A stretch of 64,000 nt of DNA from positions 310,001 through 374,000 of the forward strand of contig CBDCPI010000006.1 in the NCBI GenBank assembly GCA_965220245.1, in the 5' to 3' direction. Of the stretch, positions 34,815-43,591 are shown piece by piece. The notes under the pieces were generated by a model. The model did not search any database. It worked only from the letters and a program-made list of their open reading frames with translations, and was not told the DNA's origin. This DNA is from CBDCPI01 sp965220245. GTDB taxonomy: Bacteria > Chloroflexota > Dehalococcoidia > Lucifugimonadales > UBA3495. Position 1 is the first letter of the stretch; each line of letters opens with the position of its first letter. The position numbers and the translations under genes are program-made.

Positions 34815-35099
34815 ATGGGAATGAAGTACACGGACTTCCGCTCCGTGTTGGCCGAGGACTTGCTGCGCGAAGGTCTGGTCCCTACGGAGCACGTGACATC
34901 CGCGGGAACCAAATACCTGATGTACACAACTCCGGAAGATGTCGAGATACTGCCTTATCAATACGACCCGGTATGCGGTGATTGTGGCTGTCCCCGAAAC
35001 GTCTGCTTCGGGACACCACCTTTCGGCTGGGACGGCCTGGTCCCGGAAGAGGGATGCACCCACTGGGACGATAGCGAGGGAGCCCACAACTGCAACTGA
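34815..35099 (+). CDS. Hypothetical protein with paired cysteines
   Basis: 94 aa. N-terminal helical part LAEDLLREGLVPTEHVTSAG; then YDPVCGDCGCPRNVCFGTPP, a cysteine cluster, and EEGCTHWDD near the end; zinc binding is plausible. ATG at 34815, or at 34821 with GGAATGGGA upstream. 18 bp after the fusion gene. Not recognised. Confidence 0.6.
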   Translation: MGMKYTDFRSVLAEDLLREGLVPTEHVTSAGTKYLMYTTPEDVEILPYQYDPVCGDCGCPRNVCFGTPPFGWDGLVPEEGCTHWDDSEGAHNCN

Positions 35100-35142
35100 A
35101 ACCAATGCCGCCAGCCTGACCTATCCACGAGGTCCAAGCGCC

Positions 35143-35459
35143 ATGAGCCGGAGACAGGAAGTACAGCGGGAACTGCTGTCCCGCCTGGAATGCAACGGGG
35201 AGTGGGCCCAACTGCGCGTGCCCGCCGGGCTGAAGGCCAGGGATTCAGCCGCGCCCTGACGAAGAAAGTCCTCGAGGAATGGGTCAGCCGCCACCGGGAC
35301 CTGGTGGCGGCGGTGAAAACCGCCGGGAGGATAGTCCTCATGAGCCGGACCATGCGGGAAGCCAAACGGGACTACCTGAAACCCCCGGGGATGGGCTGGA
35401 TCACCCATATCCTGGTCCACGTCAAGCTCTTCGGGAGACTGGAGGAAGAACCCGGATGA
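35143..35459 (+). pseudogene. Hypothetical helical protein with a one-base frameshift
   Basis: The first frame from ATG 35143 reads MSRRQEVQRELLSRLECNGE and WAQLRVPAGLKA; then the next frame continues GFSRALTKKVLEEWVSRHRD, LVAAVKTAGRIVLMSRTMRE and ends RLEEEPG at 35459. The shift lies near 35236 in a GGCC run and looks like loss of one base. Corrected length about 105 aa. Function unknown. Confidence 0.55.
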
Positions 35460-35541
35460 TGACCCCCTGTGGACGCAGAAGGCGAGGTGATACCGCTGCA
35501 AGCCCATCCCGAGGTCCTGAGGACCCGCAAGGAGACCGGCC

Positions 35542-35784
35542 ATGCCGGGACACTACAAGGTCAAAGAGACGCTGGCCTGCGGCTTCAGCCCCTGCTGCCC
35601 CGAGTGCGGGAACCGAGGCAGAAGAGTCGCCCTAGTCGAGGCCGACGCCGTCCCGGTCCGGACTTACGTCGAGATGCTATGGACCTACGAAGCCCGGTGG
35701 CCAGGGTCCAGGGTGGACAGCAGCCAGGGCCGGCACCGGATTATCGGGCCCCGGAGCTGCAACTGCGAAGAGAAAGACGCATAG
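35542..35784 (+). CDS. Hypothetical zinc-ribbon-like protein
   Basis: 80 aa with CGFSPCCPECGNRGRR (residues 10-25) and a C-terminal SCNCEEKDA, suggesting metal binding. It ends in TAG; the same phase stays open downstream (GEYAIIKLHEGTGVDRSGKK) where AGGGAGAG is followed by ATC rather than ATG, as if a next gene had lost its start codon. Confidence 0.55.
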   Translation: MPGHYKVKETLACGFSPCCPECGNRGRRVALVEADAVPVRTYVEMLWTYEARWPGSRVDSSQGRHRIIGPRSCNCEEKDA

Positions 35785-35995
35785 GGAGAGTACGCCATCA
35801 TCAAGCTCCACGAGGGAACCGGCGTAGACCGCAGCGGGAAGAAGCCGGAGAAGGTCCACGACGCCCTCAGGAAGGCGCTCCGGCAGAAGCCCCCGGAGAA
35901 ACGGAGCCGGGGGCGGCGCCGCTGTGCCCGGGGGTCCGCCGCCCCCTTGGAGAACGACCAGCCCCCACGAGAGAGAAAAAGAGGAGAAAAACGAA

Positions 35996-36672
35996 ATGAC
36001 CGCTCAGAAGGAAAAACAGCGCCACGGGACATGGCCCCACCTCGTCAGCGACTACGACGCGGAGGGCCGGCGGCAAGCAATGATATACATGGGCAGCAAC
36101 GAGTTCAGCCTGGAAACCCTGATGGAAGCAGCAGGACCATCCGAGATCCGGGACTCCCGGGACCCCTGGGCCCGCTGCGCCGCATCATCACCCCCCAAGG
36201 GAGGATCGCCATCGCACAGGGCTTTGAGAAAGGCTGGTACGGCGTCATGGAAGTGGACCTACCTGCAAACGAGTATCAAGCCTTCTGGGAACGCCTGAAG
36301 GAACAGGCGGAACGGGACCCCGGGGTGCAGGAGTTCAGACCACTCCGCTGGCAGGGCAACACGGAACAGGGAAAAGCAAAAGCGCGGGTCTGCCCCGCGG
36401 AACCGGACTACTTCGAAAGGACACGGGTTTACCAGGCCGAGGCCATCCTGGCCTCGGCCCAGACCGGCAGCATCCGCCGGAGCCAAGACCCGATGTCATC
36501 CCGGTCCTGGCACGCAGAGCTCCCCCAAGGCAGCATCTCCTTCGAGGATACCGGCAACCACTGGGGCGTCATCGAGGAGGTAGACCTGCCGCCGGAGCAG
36601 GCGAAGGCATTCTGGAAGCGTCTCCGGGAGTACGTCGAAAGCCATCCCGATTCCGGCGAGACGCCGTGCTGA
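35996..36672 (+). pseudogene. Hypothetical protein with two similar modules, frameshifted
   Basis: ATG 35996 (GAGGAGAAAAACG) opens TAQKEKQRHGTWPHLVSDYD and runs to about 36160. A shifted frame then carries RIAIAQGFEKGWYGVMEVDL and PANEYQAFWERLKEQAERDP, followed by a second similar module SISFEDTGNHWGVIEEVDLP, PEQAKAFWKRLREYVESHPD. The two modules share V-M/I-E-x-V-D-L-P-x-x-x-x-A-F-W-x-R-L. The frameshift may instead separate two genes. Unknown family. Confidence 0.5.
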
Positions 36673-36774
36673 AAGCCGCCGAGCCAGGGGAACCCAGGGA
36701 CCCGGGCGCGCGGCGGCTCCACATCCCCGCCAGCCGGAAATAAACGGGACCCCCGAAGAAGAGGAGGAACAGCC

Positions 36775-37233
36775 GTGGCAAGAATCACCCTGGTCCAAGG
36801 AGACATCCTAAAATCGGAATGCCAAGCCCTGGTCAACCCGGTCAACTGCGCGGGAGTCATGGGAGCCGGGCTGGCCAAGCAGTTCCGGGACCGCTATCCC
36901 GGAATGTACCGGGAATACCGGGAGCAGTGCCAAGCCGGGAAGGTCCGAACCGGGCAGGTCAACCTCCACCGGGTGAAGGACGGCAAGACGGTCATCAACT
37001 TTCCGGCGAAGCGCCACTGGAAGGACCCCAGCAGCATCGGCTACATCGAGGACGGGCTGGAGAGCCTGCGGGAGGCCCTGGCGGCGAACAACATCAGGAG
37101 CGTGGCGGTGCCGGCGCTGGGCGCCGGACTGGGCCAACTGGACTGGAATGCGGTCCAGCCGCTGATCATCGACCGGCTGAACCTGCCCGGCCTGGAGGTC
37201 GAAGTCTACGGACCACGGGGGAAGGGCCGGTGA
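36775..37233 (+). CDS. Macro-domain ADP-ribose-binding protein (DarG/Poa1p-like)
   Basis: 152 aa, a complete macro domain. Seen: VQGDILKSECQALVNPVNCA (about 7-26), GVMGAGLAKQFRDRYPGMY (27-45), INFPAKRHWKDPSSIGYIED (residues 72-91) and VPALGAGLGQLDW (110-122). The F-P-x-K-x-x-W and Y-I-x-x-G-L pattern is that of macro domains which remove ADP-ribose from DNA or small molecules, as in DarG of DarTG. No DarT-like toxin is visible upstream, so it may be a stand-alone reversal or anti-defence enzyme. Confidence 0.85.
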   Translation: MARITLVQGDILKSECQALVNPVNCAGVMGAGLAKQFRDRYPGMYREYREQCQAGKVRTGQVNLHRVKDGKTVINFPAKRHWKDPSSIGYIEDGLESLREALAANNIRSVAVPALGAGLGQLDWNAVQPLIIDRLNLPGLEVEVYGPRGKGR

Positions 37234-37316
37234 TCCAAGAAGCCTGACGGCCCCGGCCATCGCTACCGGCGCGAGAGAACCCGCGGTAAACCAAGAATAA
37301 AGGAATACCGGAAAAG

Positions 37317-37478
37317 ATGCAGACAACGAACAGCCACATTGCCCGGAGGGCCGGACCCCAAGCCCAGTCCCAGCCCTGCGACGAGTGCGGGCAACCCAAC
37401 GCGGCCCGGCGCTACTGCCCCAAGTGCCGCCGGCGGCTGTGCCGGACCTGTGTCAAGAAGAGGTGCGAAGCCGGGTAG
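37317..37478 (+). CDS. Small zinc-ribbon protein
   Basis: 53 aa ending in a dense cysteine region: CDECGQPNAARRYCPKCRRR followed by LCRTCVKKRC. Two or three CxxC pairs suggest one or two zinc sites. A weak GGAATACCGG precedes ATG 37317. Not recognised beyond the zinc motif. Confidence 0.55.
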   Translation: MQTTNSHIARRAGPQAQSQPCDECGQPNAARRYCPKCRRRLCRTCVKKRCEAG

Positions 37479-37509
37479 TCCAAGCCGGACTCGGAGAGAA
37501 GGAGACCCA

Positions 37510-37905
37510 ATGAGAAACGGACCAGTCAGAGTGCACCAAGCGGAAGCCATTGCCATCACCAGCATGGAGACCCCGGCGGGAGACGCCCACCGGACAACCC
37601 TGGAGATGGGACCCGCCAGCTTCGACGCCTTCGGCCTGGAGGAAAAAAGGGTATTGACCGGACTGAAGGGCAACCAAGTCATCCGCAATCCGAAAACCGG
37701 GAAGACCACCTGCTCCGTCGACCTGAAAGAGATGCCCCCGGGCCTGGCGATAAACCGGCCCGTCCTGGTCCGCCTGCGGAGCATCGACCAGCCCAAGGAC
37801 GAGATGGTCTTCGACCTGTACCCGGACGCCCTCGGGAAAGACCCGGGCCAGTCACCATCCGTTCCCTCAGCCAAGCAACAGGACCGCAGGAGAGAGGACC
37901 GATGA
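37510..37905 (+). CDS. Hypothetical protein
   Basis: 131 aa from ATG 37510 (AAGGAGACCC upstream). Beta-rich sequence HRTTLEMGPASFDAFGLEEK, PKTGKTTCSVDLKEMPPGLA, PVLVRLRSIDQPKDEMVFDL. Its stop overlaps the next start (ATGA), so it is coupled to the following membrane protein. Not recognised. Confidence 0.6.
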   Translation: MRNGPVRVHQAEAIAITSMETPAGDAHRTTLEMGPASFDAFGLEEKRVLTGLKGNQVIRNPKTGKTTCSVDLKEMPPGLAINRPVLVRLRSIDQPKDEMVFDLYPDALGKDPGQSPSVPSAKQQDRRREDR

Positions 37906-38489
37906 CAAGCGAAGACAGGACAGGGATAAAGCGGACCACCGCCATCGCATGGACAGCCGTCACCCTGGCCCTGTTTCTAGCCAGCGCCGTGTTCCTCCTC
38001 TGGCACGAGAGCAACAGGCCGGAGCCCCGGACCAGCCGGCCCAGCCAAGAGGCCCGGCAGAGAACGGAAGGCCTTTCACTCCTGGTCGCCGCCGCCAACC
38101 AGCACCAGGACTCCACCGCCGTCTCCTACCCCGCCGTCATCAACCTGCCGGACCTGGACAATTTCAAGCTCCAGCTCCGGAACATCGCCCGGGAACGCGG
38201 CTGGTACCCCCACAAGACCGGCTGGAAACATCTCCGGCTGGTCGTCCCGGAGTCCGGTCTGAAAGTCCTGGAGGAGATGCCGGCGGACCCCGCCGCCTGG
38301 ACCCGCCGGTACAGCCAGCCCCCGCCCAACCCGGCCGGCGCCAGCATGCTGGTGAACGTGACCGTCCGCATGAAAGTGGAGAATCGCCCATGGCCGCCCT
38401 TTATCCTCACGGTCCTATCATTCGTCGCCGGCACATTATCAGCTTGGTTACTCCTGATGGTCCTGACCCGAGGAAGAGGCAAGCCATAA
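37902..38489 (+). CDS. Two-pass membrane protein
   Basis: 195 aa with membrane helices at about residues 15-34 (AWTAVTLALFLASAVFLLW) and 168-188 (FILTVLSFVAGTLSAWLLLM) and an intervening domain with INLPDLDNFKLQLRNIARER and GWYPHKTGWKHLRLVVPESG. Overlaps the previous gene by 4 bp. Function unknown. Confidence 0.65.
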   Translation: MTSEDRTGIKRTTAIAWTAVTLALFLASAVFLLWHESNRPEPRTSRPSQEARQRTEGLSLLVAAANQHQDSTAVSYPAVINLPDLDNFKLQLRNIARERGWYPHKTGWKHLRLVVPESGLKVLEEMPADPAAWTRRYSQPPPNPAGASMLVNVTVRMKVENRPWPPFILTVLSFVAGTLSAWLLLMVLTRGRGKP

Positions 38490-38555
38490 CCGGATGCTCA
38501 AGGAGACAGGAGGATAACCTGCCATGCCGACACCATCCCCGCCGGTTTCCGCCGG

Positions 38556-38584
38556 CCGGAGAGAGGTTGAACCATGCGAGCCCT
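38556..38584 (+). repeat. 29-bp direct repeat, copy 1 (leader and start of the ASCH gene)
   Basis: These 29 bases, starting CCGGAGAGAGGTTGAACCAT, are identical to 39676-39704, where they contain the ribosome site and first codons of the ASCH gene. Here the ATG opens only 25 codons (MRALATKADTRITC...), so this is a detached leader copy. Confidence 0.8.
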
Positions 38585-38894
38585 CGCAACCAAGGCTGAC
38601 ACTCGCATAACATGCCGGACTGCGCAAGGAGTTACCGCCACCTGCACTTGACTACGCCTTGTGAGGCTGCCAGTGCTGCTGCACCAGAGCAGTCCCACGA
38701 CCGTCCACCCAAGCACGCATGGTCATATACAGCAGCCGCACAGCAGGGAGCAACTCCACAGCATGGGCATAAGTCCCGAAGAGGGCCTCCTTCGCAGCCT
38801 TCCCGAGGAAAGCAGGCACGATGGGAAAACCACGATCACACCAACTTGATAAAATAAATCAAAGGACAGGAGGCACCCCAAACCGGAGACTGGA
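38585..38894. other. Intergenic stretch without recognised gene
   Basis: 310 bp. Short frames exist but none has a recognisable product or clear ribosome site. AGGACAGGAGG near the right end probably belongs to the DUF2513 gene. Confidence 0.5.
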
Positions 38895-39161
38895 ATGCAA
38901 AGGAAAATGAAGCTGATTCGGAAGTTGCTGGAACATTTGGAGATGTCTCAAACCGAAGATGCGATCCCCATACCGGAATTGGACCACTACAGCGAAGCCG
39001 AAGTTCACTATCATGTTGGACTTTGCCATGAAGCAGAATACATGGTCGTCTACCTACCCGAAGTGGAAGGACCAGGACGCAGGTTCAGAGGCATCGTCCG
39101 GTTGACATGGACGGGCCACGAAGCCTTGGACAGGATGCGCGCTGGCCAAGCCAACACCTAG
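38895..39161 (+). CDS. DUF2513-like phage/plasmid protein
   Basis: 88 aa. MQRKMKLIRKLLEHLEMSQT at the N-terminus, HYHVGLCHEAEYMVVY in the middle, and IVRLTWTGHEALDRMRAGQ at the C-terminus match the DUF2513 pattern (M-D-L-I-R-x-I-L, Y-H-x-x-L-L, L-T-x-x-G-H-x-F-L-D). The family is found in phages and mobile elements; function unknown. Confidence 0.7.
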   Translation: MQRKMKLIRKLLEHLEMSQTEDAIPIPELDHYSEAEVHYHVGLCHEAEYMVVYLPEVEGPGRRFRGIVRLTWTGHEALDRMRAGQANT

Positions 39162-39451
39162 GAATTGTCCAGCGCTGAGACCTCTCAGGCCCACCAAGGT
39201 GAGCAGCCACCAACTCGCTTTCCTGATTCAACCGGTCCGCAGACGCACAATCCGGACACGTCTCCCGCGGGACAATCCCCGTTGCCAAGACACAGGGAAT
39301 CAGGCCCGTACCGCCGGGAGCCCCGCTCCTATTTCGTGAACCAATCCCACCGTAATCCAAGTGAATGCCCACATACAACAGATCAAGGTCTCACCCTACG
39401 GGTTAATTTTGAAACCGGCTCATATCGGCCATTTCCGGTCTGGCGGGCATC

Positions 39452-39595
39452 ATGATTCAAATTCCCCTGTCGCCGAACCTCTGGGCCGCTGCGGCAATCA
39501 TCGCCTCGGTGACAGCATTCAGCGGGGCCAAGGTGTTCCCCAGCTTCAAAAACGGACCAACCGGCGAGCAGGCCGACAATGGAGATAAAGCCTGA
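39452..39595 (+). CDS. Small single-helix membrane protein
   Basis: 47 aa: MIQIPLSPNLWAAAAIIASV begins a membrane helix (about residues 9-24), followed by FPSFKNGPTGEQADNGDKA. The next ATG overlaps its stop (TGATG), opening a 31-codon frame that ends at the ribosome site of the ASCH gene. Modest confidence because of its size. Confidence 0.4.
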   Translation: MIQIPLSPNLWAAAAIIASVTAFSGAKVFPSFKNGPTGEQADNGDKA

Positions 39596-39675
39596 TGGAA
39601 AATGGCTCACGCCGCCGGACCCGGACACTCCCCATCCTGAGCATTGCAACCATGGACAGCCGTCGCTGTACGGCG

Positions 39676-39704
39676 CCGGAGAGAGGTTGAACCATGCGAG
39701 CCCT
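39676..39704 (+). repeat. 29-bp direct repeat, copy 2
   Basis: Identical to 38556-38584; here it includes GAGAGG and the ATG of the functional ASCH gene. The distance between copies is 1120 bp. Confidence 0.8.
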
Positions 39705-40155
39705 GACTCTCTACCAGCCCTGGGCCAGCCTCATCGCCCTGGGACACAAGCAGTTTGAGACCCGTTCCTGGCGGCCCGGAAACGGCCGGATGGGCGAAGC
39801 AATCGCCATCCACGCGGGAATGACCGAGGACCGGGAGTTCCGGAAGGCCCCGATGGTCCAAGAATTTCTCGGCCCCAGTCCGCTGCCCAAGGGAGCGGTC
39901 GTGGCCGCCGTCCTGCTGGACAGCGTACACCCCACCGGGAACGGCGGACTCCCGGAAGCAATACCCAAACCGGAGTTGCCCCACGAGCGCCGCTTCGGCA
40001 ACTACGCGCCGGGCCGGTGGGCCTGGAAACTGACGGGACTGTACCGGCTGCCGGGACCGGTCCCCCACAGGGGCGCGATGGGACTGTGGAAACTGCCCGA
40101 CGACCTGGGAAGGAGGCTCCTGGCCGAATGGCAGGCTCACTACGCGAGCCAATAA
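39694..40155 (+). CDS. ASCH-domain protein
   Basis: 153 aa. MRALTLYQPWASLIALGHKQ followed by FETRSWRPGNGRMGEAIAIH (residues 1-40) is the typical ASCH/YqfB N-terminus, and GNYAPGRWAWKLTGLYRLPG completes the beta-barrel fold. ASCH proteins are RNA-binding or amidohydrolase-like and are frequent in phages and plasmids. The ribosome site is GAGAGG. Confidence 0.85.
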   Translation: MRALTLYQPWASLIALGHKQFETRSWRPGNGRMGEAIAIHAGMTEDREFRKAPMVQEFLGPSPLPKGAVVAAVLLDSVHPTGNGGLPEAIPKPELPHERRFGNYAPGRWAWKLTGLYRLPGPVPHRGAMGLWKLPDDLGRRLLAEWQAHYASQ

Positions 40156-40275
40156 GGAAACGCCCGTGGAAATGAACCCGGAAGCCACCGGCAAGACGCC
40201 GACACGCACGTTAACAATCCCCGGCCACCGGGAGAACGAACCCAGACCGCAAACCCCTGGAGCGACCGGAACGCC

Positions 40276-41376
40276 ATGTTCGACGACATAAACGAAATCG
40301 AAGTGGGCGGAATTCTGCCCACCCGGTGGCTGCGGGAAGCCGCCCAGGACGGCGTCATCTTCACCGAACAGTACAAAATCCCGGAGGCGAACCTCCAGCC
40401 GGCCAGCCTCGACCTCCGGCTGGGAGACCGGGCGCACCGGCTGCGCTGCAGCTTCCTCCCGGACGCCGGCCGGGTGCGGGACAAGCTCCCCGGGCTGTCC
40501 ATGGAGACGATAGACCTGCGCGACGGGGCCATCCTGGAGAGAGACCGGCCCTACCTGGTGCCCCTCATCGAGCAACTCCGGCTCCCGCCGGGCATCCGGG
40601 GCAAGGCCAACCCGAAGAGCTCCACCGGGCGCCTGGACATCTTCACCCGGGTCATAACCGACCGGAGCCACCGGTTCGACGAGATCGGCGAAGGGTACAA
40701 CGGGCCGCTGTTCCTGGAGGTGGTCTCCCGCTCCTTCACCATCAAGGTGAAGACCGGGCTGGCCCTCAACCAGTTGCGGCTGATCAAAAGCGGTCCGGAC
40801 GCCGCCGGGCCCGCCGGGGACCGCCGGGCCGCCCTCAGCGCCAACCTGGCCGGAGACGGCGAGAGCGCGGGGTACCGCGCCAGGAAGAACAGCAGCCTGC
40901 TGGACCTGTCCCGGGAGCGCCGCCACGACCCCGGCGACTACTGGGAGCCGGTGTACGCGGAGCCGGCCCGGAGGCTGGTCCTGGAGCCGGAGGAGTTCTA
41001 CCTGCTCACCTCCGCCGAGCGGGTCAGAGTCCCGCCGGAATACGCCGCGGAAATGACCGCCTACGACCCGTCCAGCGGGGAACTCCCGACCCACTACGCC
41101 GGGTTCTTCGACCCGGGGTTCGGATGGGACCGGCAGGGAAGCTCGGACGGGGTGCAAGCGGTGATGGAAATCAGGGCCCATGACGTGCCGTTCATGATCG
41201 AGCACGGCCAGAAGGTGTGCACGCTCAACTTCGAGAGAATGCTCGAAGTCCCGGACAAGCTCTACGGGGCGGGAATTGGCTCGTCCTACCAGGGCCAGGG
41301 GCTGATTCTGAGCAAGCACTTTGTCCTGCCAACGGGACACCGGCAACTGCCGCTTCTGGAAGGACCGCTGGGATGA
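40276..41376 (+). CDS. dcd: Two-domain 2'-deoxycytidine 5'-triphosphate deaminase
   Basis: 366 aa, a tandem DCD/dUTPase-like fold of the long (Rhizobium-type) form. Seen in the first half: NLQPASLDLRLGDRAHRLRC and GKANPKSSTGRLDIFTRVIT (about residues 113-132), with the Ser-Ser-x-Gly-Arg phosphate motif. In the second half: VPPEYAAEMTAYDPSSGELP, THYAGFFDPGFGW (catalytic Glu in the AEMTAYDPSSGE region) and the C-terminal SYQGQG. It makes dUTP from dCTP, supplying dTMP synthesis; element copies balance nucleotide pools during replication. Confidence 0.85.
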   Translation: MFDDINEIEVGGILPTRWLREAAQDGVIFTEQYKIPEANLQPASLDLRLGDRAHRLRCSFLPDAGRVRDKLPGLSMETIDLRDGAILERDRPYLVPLIEQLRLPPGIRGKANPKSSTGRLDIFTRVITDRSHRFDEIGEGYNGPLFLEVVSRSFTIKVKTGLALNQLRLIKSGPDAAGPAGDRRAALSANLAGDGESAGYRARKNSSLLDLSRERRHDPGDYWEPVYAEPARRLVLEPEEFYLLTSAERVRVPPEYAAEMTAYDPSSGELPTHYAGFFDPGFGWDRQGSSDGVQAVMEIRAHDVPFMIEHGQKVCTLNFERMLEVPDKLYGAGIGSSYQGQGLILSKHFVLPTGHRQLPLLEGPLG

Positions 41377-41474
41377 AGGAGTCTCCACGCTGCTGCTGCG
41401 GCCGCAAGGCGGCTCATTCGTTTTCAGGGCCGCGGTGGACACACCAAGCAACGAGACCAAAACCAAGGACGTGA
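41373..41474 (+). CDS. Very small cysteine-containing peptide coupled to dcd
   Basis: 33 codons starting with an ATGA overlap at the dcd stop: MKESPRCCCGRKAAHSFSGP and so on. CCC near the N-terminus is the only feature. The coupling favours translation, but the size leaves it doubtful. Confidence 0.25.
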   Translation: MKESPRCCCGRKAAHSFSGPRWTHQATRPKPRT

Positions 41475-41726
41475 AAACGAAACGGCCCGTCAGGCCCCCG
41501 GCAGGCTGATTACCGCTCAAACCGCCCGTTCCAGCCACGCCTCCGGGACCGGCAGCCCGGCAGAAACGGCACCGGGCAGCCCCGGCTGTGGAAGCGCCTC
41601 CTTCACCCCGAGCCACGGAGCCGCGCCCCGGCAGACCAACCCGGCGAAAAGCGCGCTCTCCAATTCAGGCGCCGGAACTCCCTGTTCCCGTCTTGCAACC
41701 AACAATCCAACCCAAGAGGACAGCCA

Positions 41727-41882
41727 ATGATCAGCAAAGCCCAAGTCCAACCACAAAGGATTCCGGCACGCATGACCAAGTGCCACGCGCACTTCACCGA
41801 CATCGACCGGTTCGCGAACTGCCTCTACTGCGGCGGCAAGCCCGGCAGCAGCGCCGTCCGGCGCACCAACGAAGACGACTAA
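41727..41882 (+). CDS. Small zinc-finger-like protein
   Basis: 51 aa with MTKCHAHFTDIDRFANCLYC (C-x-H...C-x-x-C) and a basic tail. AAGAGGACAG precedes ATG 41727. The 250 bp upstream hold no recognisable gene. Confidence 0.45.
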   Translation: MISKAQVQPQRIPARMTKCHAHFTDIDRFANCLYCGGKPGSSAVRRTNEDD

Positions 41883-42059
41883 GCGGTCCGATGCTGATAG
41901 AAGCAGCCCAAGCAGCGGGTATATTCACAAAACGCGGCCGGAGAGAGGACCGGTATTCTTCACCCCAGCCACGGCAGTCATGGCCGCCCTCATGCCTGCG
42001 CCCGGAGAAACCGGGGTGCGGCGGGACGAGGACCCGAATACCGGAAACCGAGGGACCGA

Positions 42060-42992
42060 ATGAACAAGAGAAAGAAGCTCCACACCGTAACCGGCGCCAC
42101 CGGCTACACCGGCCGGCACATCACCAAAATTCTGCTGGAAGAGGGCCACCAGGTCCAGTCCATCACCGGACATCCCAACCGGGAAAACCCGTTCGAGGGG
42201 AAGGTCAAGCTCCACCCGTTCAACTTCGACAGACCGGAGGCGCTGCGAAACACCCTGAAGGGCACCGACACCCTGTTCAACACCTACTGGATAAGAGTGA
42301 ACCACCAAGGCAGGACCCACGAGCAGTGCGTGGAACAGACCAAGACGATGTTCCAAGCCGCCCAGGAAGCCGGGGTCAGACGCATCGTCCACATCAGCAT
42401 CACCAACCCCGACCCGGAGTCGGACCTGCCGTACTTCCGGGGCAAAGGCCAAGTGGAAGAGGCTCTCAGGGACCTGAAGGGAATATCCCACGCCATCCTG
42501 CGGCCCACCGTGCTCTACAGCACCGAAGACGTGTTGCTCAACAACATCGCTTGGACCCTCAGGAAGTTCCCGGTGGTGCTGCTCCCCGGGACAGGGAACT
42601 ACGGCATCCAGCCGGTGTTCGTGGAAGACCTGGCCAGGATGGCAGTGGAAGCCGCCAAGACCGGCGAGAACACGGAAGTGGACGCCGTCGGCCCGGAGAT
42701 ATACAGCTACGCCCGCTTGGTCAGACTGGTGAAGAGCAAGACCGGAGCCAGGTGCCTGGTGCTGCCCTCTCCCAAGTGGCTCACCTATGCCGCAGCCCGG
42801 GCGCTGGGAGCGGTGCTCGGCGACATAGTGCTGACCAAGGACGAGATAAAGGGGCTTTCCAGGGGACTCCTGGTATCCAAATCGGAACAACGCGCCCCGG
42901 CTCCCACCAGGCTCTCGGAATGGCTGGACGCAAACGGCCAGGAGTTGGGCCGGCGCTACGCCTCAGAGGTGAAACGCCACTACCTCACCTGA
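42060..42992 (+). CDS. NAD(P)-binding epimerase/NmrA-like SDR protein
   Basis: 310 aa extended/atypical SDR. TVTGATGYTGRHITKILLEE (residues 9-28) is the G-x-x-G-x-x-G cofactor motif; RIVHISITNPDPESDLPYFR contains the Ser/Tyr region; ILRPTVLYSTEDVLLNNIAW follows. The pattern resembles NmrA/NDUFA9-like proteins acting on NAD(P) or ubiquinone partners. It is atypical cargo for a mobile element. Confidence 0.82.
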   Translation: MNKRKKLHTVTGATGYTGRHITKILLEEGHQVQSITGHPNRENPFEGKVKLHPFNFDRPEALRNTLKGTDTLFNTYWIRVNHQGRTHEQCVEQTKTMFQAAQEAGVRRIVHISITNPDPESDLPYFRGKGQVEEALRDLKGISHAILRPTVLYSTEDVLLNNIAWTLRKFPVVLLPGTGNYGIQPVFVEDLARMAVEAAKTGENTEVDAVGPEIYSYARLVRLVKSKTGARCLVLPSPKWLTYAAARALGAVLGDIVLTKDEIKGLSRGLLVSKSEQRAPAPTRLSEWLDANGQELGRRYASEVKRHYLT

Positions 42993-43124
42993 AACCCGGC
43001 GCCGCCAGGAGCACGGGGGAATACGAAAGAAGAGGAGGCTAACGCCTCCGGAACGCCGTGAAGCGTATCCCCGGACGGCAGCCCGTCCAGTAGAATCAGC
43101 CGCAACACACGCGGGAGTGCTGCC

Positions 43125-43445
43125 ATGCCAAGACGACATCAAACAAACAGCGAAACTTTCTTCTTGCTGAAACCGCCAGTGGTAGCCGTTACCGCCCTAT
43201 GCGTGAGCGCCGGGCCAGCCATCGCCATCGCTGCGAAACACGGGTTCGGATGGTACGGTTCGATAAGCGGTCTGCTGCTCTGCGCCGCCAGCGTCGGCCT
43301 GCCCCTGGCAGCCCTGAAAATAGCCGACCGTCTGGACCGAGACCATGAGATACACCGGCCCGCCTCCGGCTATCGCCGCGCGGCGTCAGGACTGGATTGC
43401 AGCGGCGCCGGGGATGGCCACAGTGGCAACACCGGTCGGGGGTGA
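43125..43445 (+). CDS. Two-helix membrane protein
   Basis: 106 aa with hydrophobic segments at about residues 16-38 (PPVVAVTALCVSAGPAIAIA) and 45-67 (ISGLLLCAASVGLPLAALKI), then a polar tail. GGGAGTGCTGCC precedes the ATG. Not recognised. It is the last gene before the less GC-rich cargo block. Confidence 0.5.
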   Translation: MPRRHQTNSETFFLLKPPVVAVTALCVSAGPAIAIAAKHGFGWYGSISGLLLCAASVGLPLAALKIADRLDRDHEIHRPASGYRRAASGLDCSGAGDGHSGNTGRG

Positions 43446-43591
43446 CGCCGCAGGGGTCACGCGACCCTCATGACGAGCCGGGGTGATTTTGCCTCAATTA
43501 GAAATAGGAGCCGGAGAAATTGAATGCGAATGGCGGCTGTCGATACGGAGGTCGCCACTCGCTTCGTGATGTATGTCTTGGTATTCCGTAT

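Noticed and set aside
33158..34981. A 607-codon open frame over the SLOG/radical-SAM gene
   Set aside because: Composition is Arg/Pro/Gly-rich and lacks any motif; the other frame has the CxxxCxxC cluster and Rossmann motifs.
35996..36672. A DarT toxin partner for the macro-domain protein
   Set aside because: The sequence, even after joining frames, shows two copies of an unrelated module and no ADP-ribosyltransferase motif that I can see.
39607..41616. A 669-codon minus-strand open frame over ASCH and dcd
   Set aside because: It is the antisense of two genes with clear conserved motifs and has no recognisable domain.
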